Notes: a model not told the origin generated them from the letters alone. Positions 53,201 through 63,650 are shown, counted from the first letter of the stretch. The stretch: 64,000 nt of DNA from Paraburkholderia heleia NBRC 101817 (GCF_000739775.1 NZ_BBJH01000002.1:186001-250000), one strand, 5' to 3'. Program-made: numbers and translations.

Positions 53201-53669
53201 AGATGTGGAAATAGAGTTGCAGCGCGAGCGACATGATGGCCGCTTCGAGCGCGAAAAAAATAAACGTGAAGACGGCGTAGAGCAGCGAGGTGAGTGTCGA
53301 GCCGATATAGCCGAAGCCCGCACCGCGCGTGAGCAGGTCCATATCGACACCATAGCGCGCCGCGTAATAGCTGATCGGCAGGCTCGTGAGCCAGATGAGT
53401 ACCGAAACGGCGGCGATCGCCCAGATCGCGTTCGTAAAGCCGTAGTTAATGACGAGGCTGCCTCCTATCGCTTCGAGCACGAGAAACGATACGGCGCCTA
53501 TCGCCGTATTGGCCACGCGCAGCTCCGACCAGCGGCGAAACGAGCGCGGCGTGAAGCGCAGCGCGTAGTCCTCGAGGGTCTCGTCGCCGACCCAGGCGTT
53601 GTAGTCGCGGCGCACCTTGACGATGCGTTGCGTGCTCGGCGCGCCCACGGAAGGGTGACTCTGGGACAT
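50247..53669 (-). CDS. NCS1-transporter/hybrid sensor histidine kinase fusion
   Basis: A 1140-residue membrane protein. Residues 20-495 are an NCS1-type (cytosine/allantoin permease-like) transporter of about 12 helices, opening with EDYALRFTPRSFRRW. Residues 509-546 are cysteine-rich (Cys509, 512, 524, 532, 535, 536, 542, 546), like a zinc-binding knuckle. Two more helices follow (about 580-645). The kinase core has His696 (SGLSHELRTPLNS), NLIGNAIRF, IDTGPGI and GAGLGLTICR. A receiver with Asp982 (MDISMPLMDG) ends the protein, plus a helical tail. The frame is open to 53747 but the conserved start is 53669. It diverges from urtA and likely senses an amide, urea or related nitrogen source. 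Confidence 0.92.
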   Translation of the reverse strand: MSQSHPSVGAPSTQRIVKVRRDYNAWVGDETLEDYALRFTPRSFRRWSELRVANTAIGAVSFLVLEAIGGSLVINYGFTNAIWAIAAVSVLIWLTSLPISYYAARYGVDMDLLTRGAGFGYIGSTLTSLLYAVFTFIFFALEAAIMSLALQLYFHISLGIAYVLSSLVVIPVVMFGITLINRLQSWTQPLWLVLFALPYAAVLWRHPGLVREWTTFAGFAPQGRAFSVIAFGQASTVVFALIVQVGEQVDYLRFLPPLTARNRTRWWLALLSAGPGWIVPGALKMLGGAFLAFVAIQHEVDASHAAQPTQMYLVAYHLLLDPLGLASWALPVMTLFVIVSQLKINVTNAYAGSLAWSNFFARLTHSHPGRVVWLVFNVMIALLLVEMGVFDAIAKVLSLYANIAIAWVGALFADLVINKPLGYSPRYIEFKRAHLYDVNPVGVGAMLIAAAVAMLAQSGMLGVLAQAMSSFIAFGVAFVCAPVIAIATRGRYYIARDAQPTGDAVSLRCAICENAFEPDDTAYCPAYGGTICSLCCSLDSRCHDRCKPHARFASQADRALHRVFPGLRLGPAALRLTHYASLVVAMLAVLASVLYLIWSQSVTSIAADGASFDGAIAGSFLKIFFSLSLVGCIAAWWFVLERESRRVTQEESQRQNELLMLEIDAHQKTDAALKRATAAAESANQAKSRYVSGLSHELRTPLNSILGYAQLLLQAKDELSATRYNAVRTIHRSGEHLLALVDGLLDVARIEAGKLQLNIARVPLADFVAHVTSMLRPQALEKALAFDVQTVGRLPATVRSDQKCMGQILTNLIGNAIRFTSAGTVTLRVSHALDTLKFEVIDTGPGIPAPEMERLFLPFERGDAAHAHDHGAGLGLTICRLLTQALGGSLEVESEVGRGTRFVVRLFAPAVDSAADARTELAAIRGYTGQRRAILVVDDLADQRGIVVQLLTPLGFDVAEAASGPEALRWLATHGADAIIMDISMPLMDGYETSRLIRENQLSNAPVVLLSANAFADDRERASATGCAGYLVKPLQVNVLLDKLAQLLAFDWIASGTSLPARAEAGAAPPDAVWPPAVLERLRAHLEVGYVQGVIEQLDTARATWPALREHIEVLRALAERFQLRELEHELDRLPRSAGT

Positions 53670-53770
53670 GAAGATGATCCGGATTGGTGCGAAAGCGGCG
53701 CGAACGGTGCAAACGGCAGGGCGGCGCGGGATCGAAGTCCAATGCAAGTTACATTCCAGTGCGAATGCGG

Positions 53771-53794
53771 GGAATACGTCAATCGACGTATTCC
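53771..53794. promoter_or_regulatory. Perfect palindrome in the divergent kinase/urtA promoter region
   Basis: Two exactly complementary ten-base arms (GGAATACGTC and GACGTATTCC) flank the four-base centre AATC. The site lies 85 bases before the urtA start and 102 bases upstream of the kinase start. Its symmetry and size suit a dimeric LuxR-type regulator such as the one at 49268. No other copy was noticed in the window. Confidence 0.7.
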
Positions 53795-53878
53795 GGTTGC
53801 CAATTTGGCTTTCTACATTGCGTCCAACCTCGACCCAGCCCTGGCACGAAGCGCAGGGCGCCCGATAAGGAGAACGTG

Positions 53879-55153
53879 ATGTCCGCAGACGATCGAATCG
53901 ATGACGATGCCCGCATGCCGTCGCCGTTGCGCCGCAAACTGATCGGCGGCCTCGCCGCCGCGCCGCTGATGGCGCTCGGCATGCCGCGCACCTCGTTTGC
54001 GCAAACGCCGCCCACCGCGAAGGTCAACACCACGGGCCTCGCCGTCACCGACACGACGGTAACGGTGGGTCAGCTGCATTCGGCTACGGGCACGATGGCG
54101 ATCTCCGAAACCGGCTCGATACAGGCCGAACGCCTCGCGATCGAGCAGATCAACGCAATGGGCGGCGTGCTCGGCCGCAAGATCCAGATCATTCAGGAAG
54201 ACGGCGCTTCCGACTGGCCGACCTTCGCCGAGAAGTCGAAGAAGCTGCTCGAAAACGACCACGTCGCCGCGGTGTTCGGCTGCTGGACCTCGGCCTCGCG
54301 CAAGGCGGTGCTGCCGGTGTTCGAGAAGGACAACGGCCTGCTTTACTACCCGACCTTCTACGAAGGCCTCGAGCAGTCGAAGAACGTGTTCTACACGGGC
54401 CAGGAAGCTACGCAACAGATTCTCTGGGCGCTCGACTGGGCGTCGAATACGAAGAAAGCCAAGACGTTCTTCCTGATCGGCTCGGACTATATCTGGCCGC
54501 GCACCTCGAACAAGATCGCGCGCCGGCATATCGAACAGCATCTGCACGCGAAGGTCGTCGGCGAAGAGTATTACCCGCTCGGCACGACCGAATTCAATTC
54601 GCTGATGAACAAGATCAAGCTCGCGCGCCCCGACTGCATTTTCGCGACCGTGGTGGGCGGCTCGAATGTGGCGTTCTACAAGCAGCTGAAGGCGGCCGGC
54701 ATTACGCCGCAGAAGCAGTTCCTGCTGACGCTTTCGGTGACCGAAGACGAAGTGCTCGGCATTGGCGGCGACAATTTCGCGGGCTTCTATTCGTCGATGA
54801 AGTACTTCCAGTCGCTCGATAACGACAACAACAAGAAGTTCGTCGCGGCATTCAAGGCGCGCTACGGGCAGAAGGCCGTGATCGGCGACGTCACCCAGGC
54901 CGCGTATCTCGGCCCGTGGATCTGGAAGGCCGCGTGCGAGCGCGCGGGCAGCTTCGACGTGGACAAGGTCGTGGCGTCGTCGGCGGGCATCGAGGTCGGC
55001 AACGCGCCGCAGGGCTACGCCAAGGTCGATGCGAACCATCACCTGTGGAGCCGCTCGCTGATCGGCGAGGGCCAGGCGGACGGCCAGTTCAAGGTCGTCG
55101 CCCAGTCGGCGCAACCGATCCAGCCGAATCCGTTCCCGAAGGGCTACATGTAA
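53879..55153 (+). CDS. urtA: Urea/short-chain-amide ABC transporter binding protein UrtA
   Basis: A 424-residue periplasmic protein of the branched-chain amino acid/amide binding family (UrtA/FmdD/AmiC type). A Tat-like signal is visible: SPLRRKLIGGLAAAPLMALG. The ligand domain contains VGQLHSATGTMAISETGSIQ, VFGCWTSASRKAVLPVFEKD and GLLYYPTFYEGLEQSKNVFY, hallmarks of UrtA. The start at 53879 follows AAGGAG. It heads urtBCDE and three amide-hydrolysis genes, and there is no urease gene, so the ligand is probably formamide, acetamide or urea as an amide analogue. Confidence 0.94.
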   Translation: MSADDRIDDDARMPSPLRRKLIGGLAAAPLMALGMPRTSFAQTPPTAKVNTTGLAVTDTTVTVGQLHSATGTMAISETGSIQAERLAIEQINAMGGVLGRKIQIIQEDGASDWPTFAEKSKKLLENDHVAAVFGCWTSASRKAVLPVFEKDNGLLYYPTFYEGLEQSKNVFYTGQEATQQILWALDWASNTKKAKTFFLIGSDYIWPRTSNKIARRHIEQHLHAKVVGEEYYPLGTTEFNSLMNKIKLARPDCIFATVVGGSNVAFYKQLKAAGITPQKQFLLTLSVTEDEVLGIGGDNFAGFYSSMKYFQSLDNDNNKKFVAAFKARYGQKAVIGDVTQAAYLGPWIWKAACERAGSFDVDKVVASSAGIEVGNAPQGYAKVDANHHLWSRSLIGEGQADGQFKVVAQSAQPIQPNPFPKGYM

Positions 55154-55208
55154 TCCGTCAACCGAAGCTGCGCGGCGATGCCATGCACCGCCGCGCGAGG
55201 AGCGTTCG

Positions 55209-56126
55209 ATGTCCGCTACCGACATTTTCAACATCACGCTGATGCAGGGCTTCGCCGGCTTGAGCCTGTTCAGCGTCCTGCTCCTGATGGGGCTCGGGCT
55301 GGCTGTGATCTTCGGCCAGATGGGCGTGATCAACATGGCACATGGCGAATTCATGACGATCGGCGCCTACACCGTCTACATGTTTTCGTGGCTCGCGCAG
55401 AACGTCTGGCACGCGTTCACGCCGGTCTACTTCTTCTTCGCGATCTTCGCGGCGTTCGGGCTGGCGTTTGCGGCGGGCTGGCTTGCCGAGTGGGCACTCA
55501 TCCGGCATCTATACCGGCGCCCGCTCGATACGCTGCTCGCCACCTGGGGCTTGAGCCTCGGCATGCAGCAGGTGTTTCGCTCGACCTTCGGGCCGAAGGA
55601 AGTGAGCCCCGCGCTGCCCGACTGGCTGATGGGTTCGTGGGAGCCGGCGCAAGGGCTCGACATTCCCGTAAGCGGCATGTTCGTGATGGCACTCGCGCTG
55701 CTCATGACGGGCGGCTTGCTGCTCGCGCTCTATCGCTCGCGCTGGGGGCTGCGTGTGCGCGCCACGGTCGCCAACCGGCCGATGGCGAACGCGGCGGGTA
55801 TCAACACGCGCCGTACCGACCGCATGACTTTCGCCATCGGCTGCGGTATCGCAGGCGTGGCCGGTGCGGCGTTCACGGCGATCGGCTCGACCGGGCCGAC
55901 AAGCGGCTCGCTCTACATCGTCGATTCGTTTCTCGTCGTCACGTTCGGCGGCGCGGCGAGCCTGCTCGGCACCGTGGCCTCGGCGTTCGGCATCGCGCAG
56001 ATGCAGTCGATCAGCGAATTCTTCCTCTCGGGCTCGATCGCGCGCGTCCTCACGCTGCTGACCGTTGTCGTGATCCTGATGCTGCGTCCGCAGGGCTTGT
56101 TCGCCTCGAAGGTGCGGCGCGTGTAA
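55209..56126 (+). CDS. urtB: Urea/amide ABC transporter permease UrtB
   Basis: A 305-residue membrane protein of the LivH type with about eight helices. Motifs include LGLAVIFGQMGVINMAHGEF, GAYTVYMFSW, DTLLATWGLSLGMQQVFRST and TFGGAASLLGTVASAFGIAQ. It follows urtA by 55 bases and forms one half of the import channel with UrtC. Confidence 0.94.
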   Translation: MSATDIFNITLMQGFAGLSLFSVLLLMGLGLAVIFGQMGVINMAHGEFMTIGAYTVYMFSWLAQNVWHAFTPVYFFFAIFAAFGLAFAAGWLAEWALIRHLYRRPLDTLLATWGLSLGMQQVFRSTFGPKEVSPALPDWLMGSWEPAQGLDIPVSGMFVMALALLMTGGLLLALYRSRWGLRVRATVANRPMANAAGINTRRTDRMTFAIGCGIAGVAGAAFTAIGSTGPTSGSLYIVDSFLVVTFGGAASLLGTVASAFGIAQMQSISEFFLSGSIARVLTLLTVVVILMLRPQGLFASKVRRV

Positions 56127-56193
56127 GGGCGTTGCCGGGCGCGCGGTCATCCGCGCGGCTCATTCACTGTTTCACTTGTACGGAGAGGTGGAC

Positions 56194-57363
56194 ATGGAAC
56201 CCATCCAACCCGCTGCGGGCGGCGTTTCCCCGCGATCTGGCCACGGCGTGGCGCCGGGCGGCTGGCGCGCGGTCGCGGCGCGGCTCGACGCGTCGGGCTA
56301 TGCAGGCATCGCGATACTCGCGGTGCTGATCGTGATCGTGTTTCCGCTCGCGCTCGATACGTTTCGGCTGAACCTGATGGGCAAGTACCTGACCTATGCG
56401 TTCGTGGCGATGGGCCTCGTGATCGCGTGGGGCTACGGCGGCGTGCTGAGCCTCGGCCAGGGCGTGTTCTTCGGCCTCGGCGGCTATGCGATGGCAATGT
56501 TCCTCAAGCTCGAAGCGTCCGATCCGGCCGCGACGCGCACGCAGACCACGCCCGGCATTCCCGACTTCATGGACTGGAACCAGCTCACGGCGCTGCCCAC
56601 GTGGTGGAAACCGTTTCACTCGCTGCCGTTCTCGATTCTCGCGGTGCTCGTCGTGCCGACGGCGCTCGCGTTCGTGATCGGCTACGCGATGTTCAAGCGG
56701 CGCGTGGGCGGCGTGTACTTCGCAATCATCACCCAGGCCGTCGCGCTGATTCTCTCGGTGCTGATCATCGGCCAGCAGGGCTACACGGGCGGTGTGAACG
56801 GCATCACCGACCTGCGCACGCTGCTCGGCTGGGACATTCGCACCGATCACGCGAAGCTCGTTCTCTATTTCGTCAACGCAGTGCTGCTGATCGGCGCGTT
56901 GCTCGCTTGCCGCTGGGTCCAGCGCAGCAAGGCAGGCACGCTGCTGCTCGCGATGCGCGACAAGGAAGACCGCGTGCGCTTTTCCGGCTACGACGTCGCC
57001 ATGTTCAAGGTGTTTGCGTTCTGCCTCGCGGCGCTGCTCGCGGCCATCGGCGGCGCGATGTTCACGTTGCAGGTGGGCTTCATGTCGCCTTCGTTCGTCG
57101 GCATCGTGCCGTCGATCGAGATGGTGATCTATGCGGCGATCGGCGGACGTATGTCGCTCGTGGGCGCAGTGTACGGCGCGATTCTCGTCAATCTCGGCAA
57201 GAGCTGGTTCTCGGAGAGCTTTCCGAATCTCTGGCTCTACCTGATGGCGGCGATGTTCATCGGCGTGGTGATGGCGTTTCCGAATGGGCTCGCGGGCCTC
57301 TACGAAGAGCATGTGCGGCCGCGCGTGCGGCGCTGGCTCGGCGCAGCGAACAAGGAGGCATGA
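56194..57363 (+). CDS. urtC: Urea/amide ABC transporter permease UrtC
   Basis: A 389-residue LivM-type membrane protein. Motifs are AWGYGGVLSLGQGVFFGLGG, YFAIITQAVALILSVLIIGQ, YTGGVNGITDLRTLLGWDI and the late GFMSPSFVGIVPSIEMVIYA, a combination typical of UrtC rather than LivM. The start at 56194 has GGAGAGG upstream. It is 67 bases after urtB and ends three bases before urtD. Confidence 0.94.
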   Translation: MEPIQPAAGGVSPRSGHGVAPGGWRAVAARLDASGYAGIAILAVLIVIVFPLALDTFRLNLMGKYLTYAFVAMGLVIAWGYGGVLSLGQGVFFGLGGYAMAMFLKLEASDPAATRTQTTPGIPDFMDWNQLTALPTWWKPFHSLPFSILAVLVVPTALAFVIGYAMFKRRVGGVYFAIITQAVALILSVLIIGQQGYTGGVNGITDLRTLLGWDIRTDHAKLVLYFVNAVLLIGALLACRWVQRSKAGTLLLAMRDKEDRVRFSGYDVAMFKVFAFCLAALLAAIGGAMFTLQVGFMSPSFVGIVPSIEMVIYAAIGGRMSLVGAVYGAILVNLGKSWFSESFPNLWLYLMAAMFIGVVMAFPNGLAGLYEEHVRPRVRRWLGAANKEA

Positions 57364-57366
57364 AGC

Positions 57367-58110
57367 ATGAGCAACACCGACTTTCTGCTGGCGATCGAAG
57401 ACCTGACCGTGTCGTTCGACGGCTTCAAGGCAATCGATTCGCTGAATCTCTATCTCGAGCGCGGCGAGCTGCGCGTCGTCATCGGACCGAACGGCGCGGG
57501 CAAGACGACGCTGCTCGACCTGATTTGCGGCAAGACGAAGGAAACGGCGGGCAGCATCAAGTTCCGCAACGAGGAAATCACGAAGCTCGCGGAATTCCGG
57601 CGCGTGCGCAAGGGCATCGGCCGCAAGTTCCAGACACCGTCGATCTACGAAAACCTGAGTGTCGCGCAGAACCTCGAAGTGTCGTTTCCGCGCGGTCGCA
57701 GCGTGTTCGGCGCGCTCGCGTATCGCGAGGACGACGAAGTGGCCGACCGCGTGCGCGCCGTCGCCGACGAAATCGGCCTTGCCGCATCGCTCGATCTGGA
57801 AGCCGGGTTGCTTTCGCACGGCCAGAAGCAATGGCTCGAAATCGGCATGCTGCTCATGCAGGATCCAGAGCTATTGATGCTCGACGAACCGATCGCGGGA
57901 ATGAGCGTGCGCGAGCGCGAACTGACCGCCGAGCTGCTCGACCGCATCTGCCTCAATCGCTCGATGATCGTGATCGAGCACGACATGGCGTTCGTCGAGC
58001 GCATCGCCCACAAGGTCACGGTGATGCATCAAGGCAAGATTCTCGCGGAAGGCCCGATGGCGCAGGTGCAAGCCGACCCGCGCGTGATCGATGTTTATCT
58101 TGGCCACTGA
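57367..58110 (+). CDS. urtD: Urea/amide ABC transporter ATPase UrtD
   Basis: A 247-residue LivG-type ATPase with Walker A (GPNGAGKTTLL), the switch GIGRKFQTPSIYENLSVAQN, a degenerate signature LSHGQKQWLEIGMLL (Ser-His instead of Ser-Gly, usual for UrtD) and Walker B (LLMLDEPIAGM). It starts three bases after urtC and pairs with UrtE. Confidence 0.94.
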   Translation: MSNTDFLLAIEDLTVSFDGFKAIDSLNLYLERGELRVVIGPNGAGKTTLLDLICGKTKETAGSIKFRNEEITKLAEFRRVRKGIGRKFQTPSIYENLSVAQNLEVSFPRGRSVFGALAYREDDEVADRVRAVADEIGLAASLDLEAGLLSHGQKQWLEIGMLLMQDPELLMLDEPIAGMSVRERELTAELLDRICLNRSMIVIEHDMAFVERIAHKVTVMHQGKILAEGPMAQVQADPRVIDVYLGH

Positions 58111-58152
58111 GTCGGCCACTGAACGACAGAACGACTAAACGGAGGACACATC

Positions 58153-58842
58153 ATGCTGGAAGTCGACGATCTCGTCGTGAGCTATGGCCAGAGCGAAGTG
58201 CTGCACGGCATTGGCTTTGCGGTGGCCAACGGCGAAAGCGTGGCGGTGATGGGCCGCAACGGCATGGGCAAGACCACGCTGTTCAAGGCGCTCATCGGCA
58301 TGCTGCCTGCCAGTCGCGGCACGGTGCGCGTGGGCGGCGCCGACGTTTCGAAGGACGAGAGTTACCGGCGCGTCGCGAAGGGCATCGGCTATGTGCCGCA
58401 AGGGCGGCAGATTTTCGCTTCGTTGAGCGTCGAGGAAAACATTCAGACGGGACTCGAAAACGCGCAGAGCCAGCGCATACCCGACGACATCTACGCGCTG
58501 TTTCCCGTGCTGTTCGACATGCGGCGTCGCAAGGGCGGCAATCTGTCGGGCGGTCAGCAGCAGCAACTCGCCATCGCGCGCGCGCTCGCGACCGACCCGA
58601 AAGTGCTGTTGCTCGACGAACCGACCGAGGGTATCCAGCCGTCCGTCATCAAGGACATCGCGAAGGCGCTCAACCAGATTCGCCAGACACGCAACATCGC
58701 CATCGTCGTGTCGGAGCAGGTGCTGAGCTTCGCGCTCGATGTCGCGGACCGGCTCTTCGTGATCGAGGGCGGGCGCTTCGTGCATCAAAGCACGCGCGAC
58801 GCCGGCGACACCGACCGCATTCGCGAATACCTCTCCGTGTGA
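58153..58842 (+). CDS. urtE: Urea/amide ABC transporter ATPase UrtE
   Basis: A 229-residue LivF-type ATPase with Walker A (GRNGMGKTTLF), GIGYVPQGRQIFASLSVEEN, signature LSGGQQQQLAIARALA and Walker B (VLLLDEPTEGIQPSVI). The GRNGMGKTT and TEGIQPSVI wording is characteristic of UrtE. The gene lies 42 bases after urtD and 48 bases before formamidase. Confidence 0.94.
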   Translation: MLEVDDLVVSYGQSEVLHGIGFAVANGESVAVMGRNGMGKTTLFKALIGMLPASRGTVRVGGADVSKDESYRRVAKGIGYVPQGRQIFASLSVEENIQTGLENAQSQRIPDDIYALFPVLFDMRRRKGGNLSGGQQQQLAIARALATDPKVLLLDEPTEGIQPSVIKDIAKALNQIRQTRNIAIVVSEQVLSFALDVADRLFVIEGGRFVHQSTRDAGDTDRIREYLSV

Positions 58843-58890
58843 ACGCCGAGCTTCACTACCTGACAACCTTCGAACCAAGGAGCGAATGCA

Positions 58891-60129
58891 ATGCCCGAAA
58901 CTCTCATCAAGGTCGACCTGAACCAGTCCGCCTACGAAAACGAACAGGTCCACAACCGCTGGCATCCGGACATTCCCATGGCCTGCTGGGTCGATCCCGG
59001 CGACGACTTCGTGCTCGAAACCTACGACTGGACCGGCGGCTTCATCAAGAACGACGACAGCGCCGACGACGTGCGCGACATCGACCTCTCGATCGTGCAT
59101 TTTCTCTCGGGCCCCGTAGGCGTGCGCGGCGCGGAGCCGGGCGACCTGCTCGTGGTCGATCTGCTCGATATCGGCGCGAAGCCGGACAGCCAGTGGGGCT
59201 TCAACGGCTTCTTCGCGAAGTCGAACGGGGGCGGGTTTCTCACCGATCATTTTCCCGACGCGCAAAAGTCGATCTGGGATTTCCATGGCGTGTATACGAG
59301 TTCGCGCCACATTCCGGGCGTGAATTTCGCGGGGCTGATTCATCCGGGCCTGATCGGCTGCCTGCCTGATCCGAAGCTGCTCGAAACGTGGAACGCGCGC
59401 GAGACCGGCTTGATCGCGACCGCGCCCGAGCGTGTGCCGCCGCTGGCGAATCCGCCCTTCGCGGCCACGGCACACATGGGCAAGCTCGAAGGCGATGCAC
59501 GCGACAAGGCTGCCGCCGAGGGCGCGCGCACCGTGCCGCCGCGTGAGCATGGCGGCAATTGCGACATCAAGGACCTGTCGCGCGGCTCGAAGGTGTTTTT
59601 CCCCGTCTACGTGGATGGCGCGGGCCTCTCCGTAGGCGACCTGCACTTCAGCCAGGGCGACGGCGAAATCACGTTCTGCGGCGCCATCGAAATGGCCGGC
59701 TGGGTGCATATGCGCGTGAATCTCATCAAGGGCGGCATGGCGAAATACGGCATTCGCAATCCCGTGTTCCAGCCGAGCCCGATTACGCCGACGTACAACG
59801 ATTATCTGATCTTCGAAGGCATTTCCGTCGACGAGCAGGGTAGCCAGCATTATCTCGACGTGACCGTCGCATACCGGCAGGCGTGCCTGAACGCCATCGA
59901 GTATTTGAAGAAGTTCGGTTATTCGGGTGCGCAGGCGTATTCGCTGCTCGGTTGCGCGCCGGTGCAGGGCCATATCAGCGGTGTCGTCGATATTCCGAAC
60001 GCATGCGCGACGTTGTGGCTGCCCACGCAGATCTTCGACTTCGACATTCGACCGAATGCCGATGGCCCGATCCGGCACATCAAGGGCGGCGTCGATCTGC
60101 CGTGCTCGCCCGATCTCGCAAAAGCGTAA
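58891..60129 (+). CDS. fmdA: Formamidase FmdA
   Basis: A 412-residue enzyme of the acetamidase/formamidase family (PF03069) that hydrolyses formamide to formate and ammonia. The sequence MPETLIKVDLNQSAYENEQV, HNRWHPDIPMACWVDPGDDF, NFAGLIHPGLIGCLPD and REHGGNCDIKDLSRGSKVFF follows Methylophilus FmdA closely; the histidine and aspartate residues of the metal site lie in HPGLIGCLPD and HGGNCDIKD. It sits directly behind the Urt-type importer and before fmdB, the same arrangement as the Methylophilus amide operon. Confidence 0.95.
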   Translation: MPETLIKVDLNQSAYENEQVHNRWHPDIPMACWVDPGDDFVLETYDWTGGFIKNDDSADDVRDIDLSIVHFLSGPVGVRGAEPGDLLVVDLLDIGAKPDSQWGFNGFFAKSNGGGFLTDHFPDAQKSIWDFHGVYTSSRHIPGVNFAGLIHPGLIGCLPDPKLLETWNARETGLIATAPERVPPLANPPFAATAHMGKLEGDARDKAAAEGARTVPPREHGGNCDIKDLSRGSKVFFPVYVDGAGLSVGDLHFSQGDGEITFCGAIEMAGWVHMRVNLIKGGMAKYGIRNPVFQPSPITPTYNDYLIFEGISVDEQGSQHYLDVTVAYRQACLNAIEYLKKFGYSGAQAYSLLGCAPVQGHISGVVDIPNACATLWLPTQIFDFDIRPNADGPIRHIKGGVDLPCSPDLAKA

Positions 60130-60162
60130 TCGATCGTCACATCGTCACACGAGGAACCCGTC

Positions 60163-60498
60163 ATGCCGATCTACGACTTCGAATGTGCGAACTGTGGACC
60201 GTTCGCCGTCATGCGCCGCATTGCCGACCGCGAAAAGCCGTGCCGCTGTCCCGATTGCGGTGGCGAGGGATCGCGCGTGATCAGCGCGCCTTCGCTCGCG
60301 TTGATGGCAGGCACGCGCCGCAACGCGCACGCGACGAACGAACGCGCTGCGCATGCGCCGCGTCAGTCCGGCGACGGGCCGCAGCTGCGCCATCGCCCCG
60401 GTTGCAGTTGCTGTTCGGGCGGCGCCGCGAAGCTCGCGGGCGTGCCGTCCGGCGGCCTCAAGCGCCCGGCGGGGCGGCCGTGGATGATCAGCCATTGA
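60163..60498 (+). CDS. fmdB: FmdB-type zinc-ribbon regulatory protein
   Basis: A 111-residue protein opening with the FmdB zinc ribbon: MPIYDFECANCGPF (Cys8, Cys11) and CRCPDCGGEG (Cys29, Cys32, with Cys27 nearby). The tail has a second cysteine group (GCSCCSGG) that might bind another metal. Methylophilus FmdB was described as a putative regulator of fmdA, but its role is uncertain. The position between fmdA (33 bases) and amiE (24 bases) supports co-transcription. Confidence 0.92.
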   Translation: MPIYDFECANCGPFAVMRRIADREKPCRCPDCGGEGSRVISAPSLALMAGTRRNAHATNERAAHAPRQSGDGPQLRHRPGCSCCSGGAAKLAGVPSGGLKRPAGRPWMISH

Positions 60499-62265
<1,767 letters not shown>

Positions 62266-62279
<14 letters not shown>

Positions 62280-62916
62280 GCCATTTCCTTTGCAGCGCCC
62301 GCGCATACCGCGTAAGCGGATAGCACAGGGTGAAATAGATTAGCGCGACGAGTCCGTAGACGAGAAACGGGCGGAACGTCGCGTTCGAGATTTGTGTGCC
62401 GGCCTTTGTGAGTTCGGCAAAGCCGATGATCGACACGAGCGCCGTGTCCTTGATGGCCTGTACGCCGAAGCCCACAGTCGGACCGATGGCGATGCGCGCG
62501 GCTTGCGGCAGGATCACGTGGCGCAACTGCTCGAAATAGTTCATGGCGAGACTGGCCGACGCCTCCCACTGGCCCTTCGGCACCGCCTCCACACAACCGC
62601 GCCAGATCTCGACGAGATAGGCGCTGGTGAAGAACGTGAGGCCGAGCGTGGCCGCCATCCACGCCGAGACGTCGATGCCGAGCAGCGGCAAGCCGAAGTA
62701 CACGATGAAGAGTTGCAGCAGCAGCGGTGTGCCCTGAAACACCTCGATGTAAATACGCACGAGCGCGCGCAGCACGCGCGACTTCGATACGCGCGCCACG
62801 AGCAGCAGCAAACCCACCACTGCGCCGGTAATGAACGAAACCAGTGAGAGCAGCACGGTCCAGCGCGCGGCCAGGAGCAAACCCTCGATGATCTGCGCGA
62901 ATGTGAATTCGATCAT
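62266..62916 (-). CDS. Polar amino-acid ABC transporter permease (first of two)
   Basis: A 216-residue His/Glu/Gln-type permease with five helices. The family segments are YIEVFQGTPLLLQLFIVYFG, SAYLVEIWRGCVEAVPKGQW and EASASLAMNYFEQLRHVILP, the EAA loop. It overlaps the second permease gene by four bases (ATGA) and the ATPase gene by 14. It forms a heterodimer with the other permease. Confidence 0.93.
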
Positions 62917-63590
62917 CGCGCGCCTCGCAGGTTGCGCGTGAAGAGTCGCCGGCCGGCTGCGGTGAGGGCGGCGCGCAGGATGAGCGCCATCGCGAGATAG
63001 ATCCCGGCGATGAGGAAATACGTTTCGAAAGCGCGGAAGTTGCGCGACTGCACATAGCTTGCGGCATACGTGAGATCGGCAACGGAGATCTGCGAGACGA
63101 CGGCCGAGCCAAGCATCGTGATGACGATCTGGCTCGCCAGCGCGGGAAACACCTTCGCGAACGCTTGCGGAAGCAGCACGTGCACGAAGGTTTCGCGGCG
63201 CGACATCGCGAGTGCTGCAGCGGCCTCGTGATGTCCGCGCGGTACCGCTTCAATGCCCGCGCGCAGGATCTCAACGGAATACGCGCCGAGGTTCAGCGTC
63301 ATGGCGAGCACGGCCGCCGTATATTCCCCGATGTGCACGCCAAGTGCGGGCAGCCCGAAGAACACGAAGAAAAGCTGCACGAGAAACGGCGTGTTGCGAA
63401 TCGCCTCCACATAGGCGTGCACGGCTGTGCGCAGCGCCGCGCGGCGGCTCTGGTGCGCGGCGGCGCCCGCGACGCCGAGGCTGATGCCGAGCAGCGTCGA
63501 GGCCGCCGTGAGCGCGAGCGTGACGGACGCGCCGCTTGCGAACATGCCGGCATAGGCGGCGAGGTCGCCGAACTGAAGCTGATAGCTCAT
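62913..63590 (-). CDS. Polar amino-acid ABC transporter permease (second of two)
   Basis: A 225-residue permease of the same family: YVEAIRNTPFLVQLFFVFFG, LGAYSVEILRAGIEAVPRGH and HEAAAALAMSRRETFVHVLL. It follows the binding-protein gene by 60 bases and is translationally coupled to the next permease. Its presence with the first gives the two-permease arrangement of glutamine/glutamate-type importers. Confidence 0.93.
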   Translation of the reverse strand: MSYQLQFGDLAAYAGMFASGASVTLALTAASTLLGISLGVAGAAAHQSRRAALRTAVHAYVEAIRNTPFLVQLFFVFFGLPALGVHIGEYTAAVLAMTLNLGAYSVEILRAGIEAVPRGHHEAAAALAMSRRETFVHVLLPQAFAKVFPALASQIVITMLGSAVVSQISVADLTYAASYVQSRNFRAFETYFLIAGIYLAMALILRAALTAAGRRLFTRNLRGAR

Positions 63591-63650
63591 GAAGGAATGA
63601 GGGGTGTGCAGAGGTGAGTGCGCCAGCCGCGCATGGCGGCGGCGGGTGTG

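Noticed and set aside
53840..53860. TGGCACGAAGCGC before urtA as a sigma-54 promoter
   Set aside because: The -24 half (TGGCAC) is good but the -12 half reads GCAG instead of TTGC, and it would lie too close to the ribosome site.
51936..53879. Very long open frame on the plus strand opposite the sensor kinase
   Set aside because: It is the arginine/glutamate/histidine-rich mirror of a high-GC coding strand. It has no domain, and the opposite strand encodes a clear multi-domain kinase.
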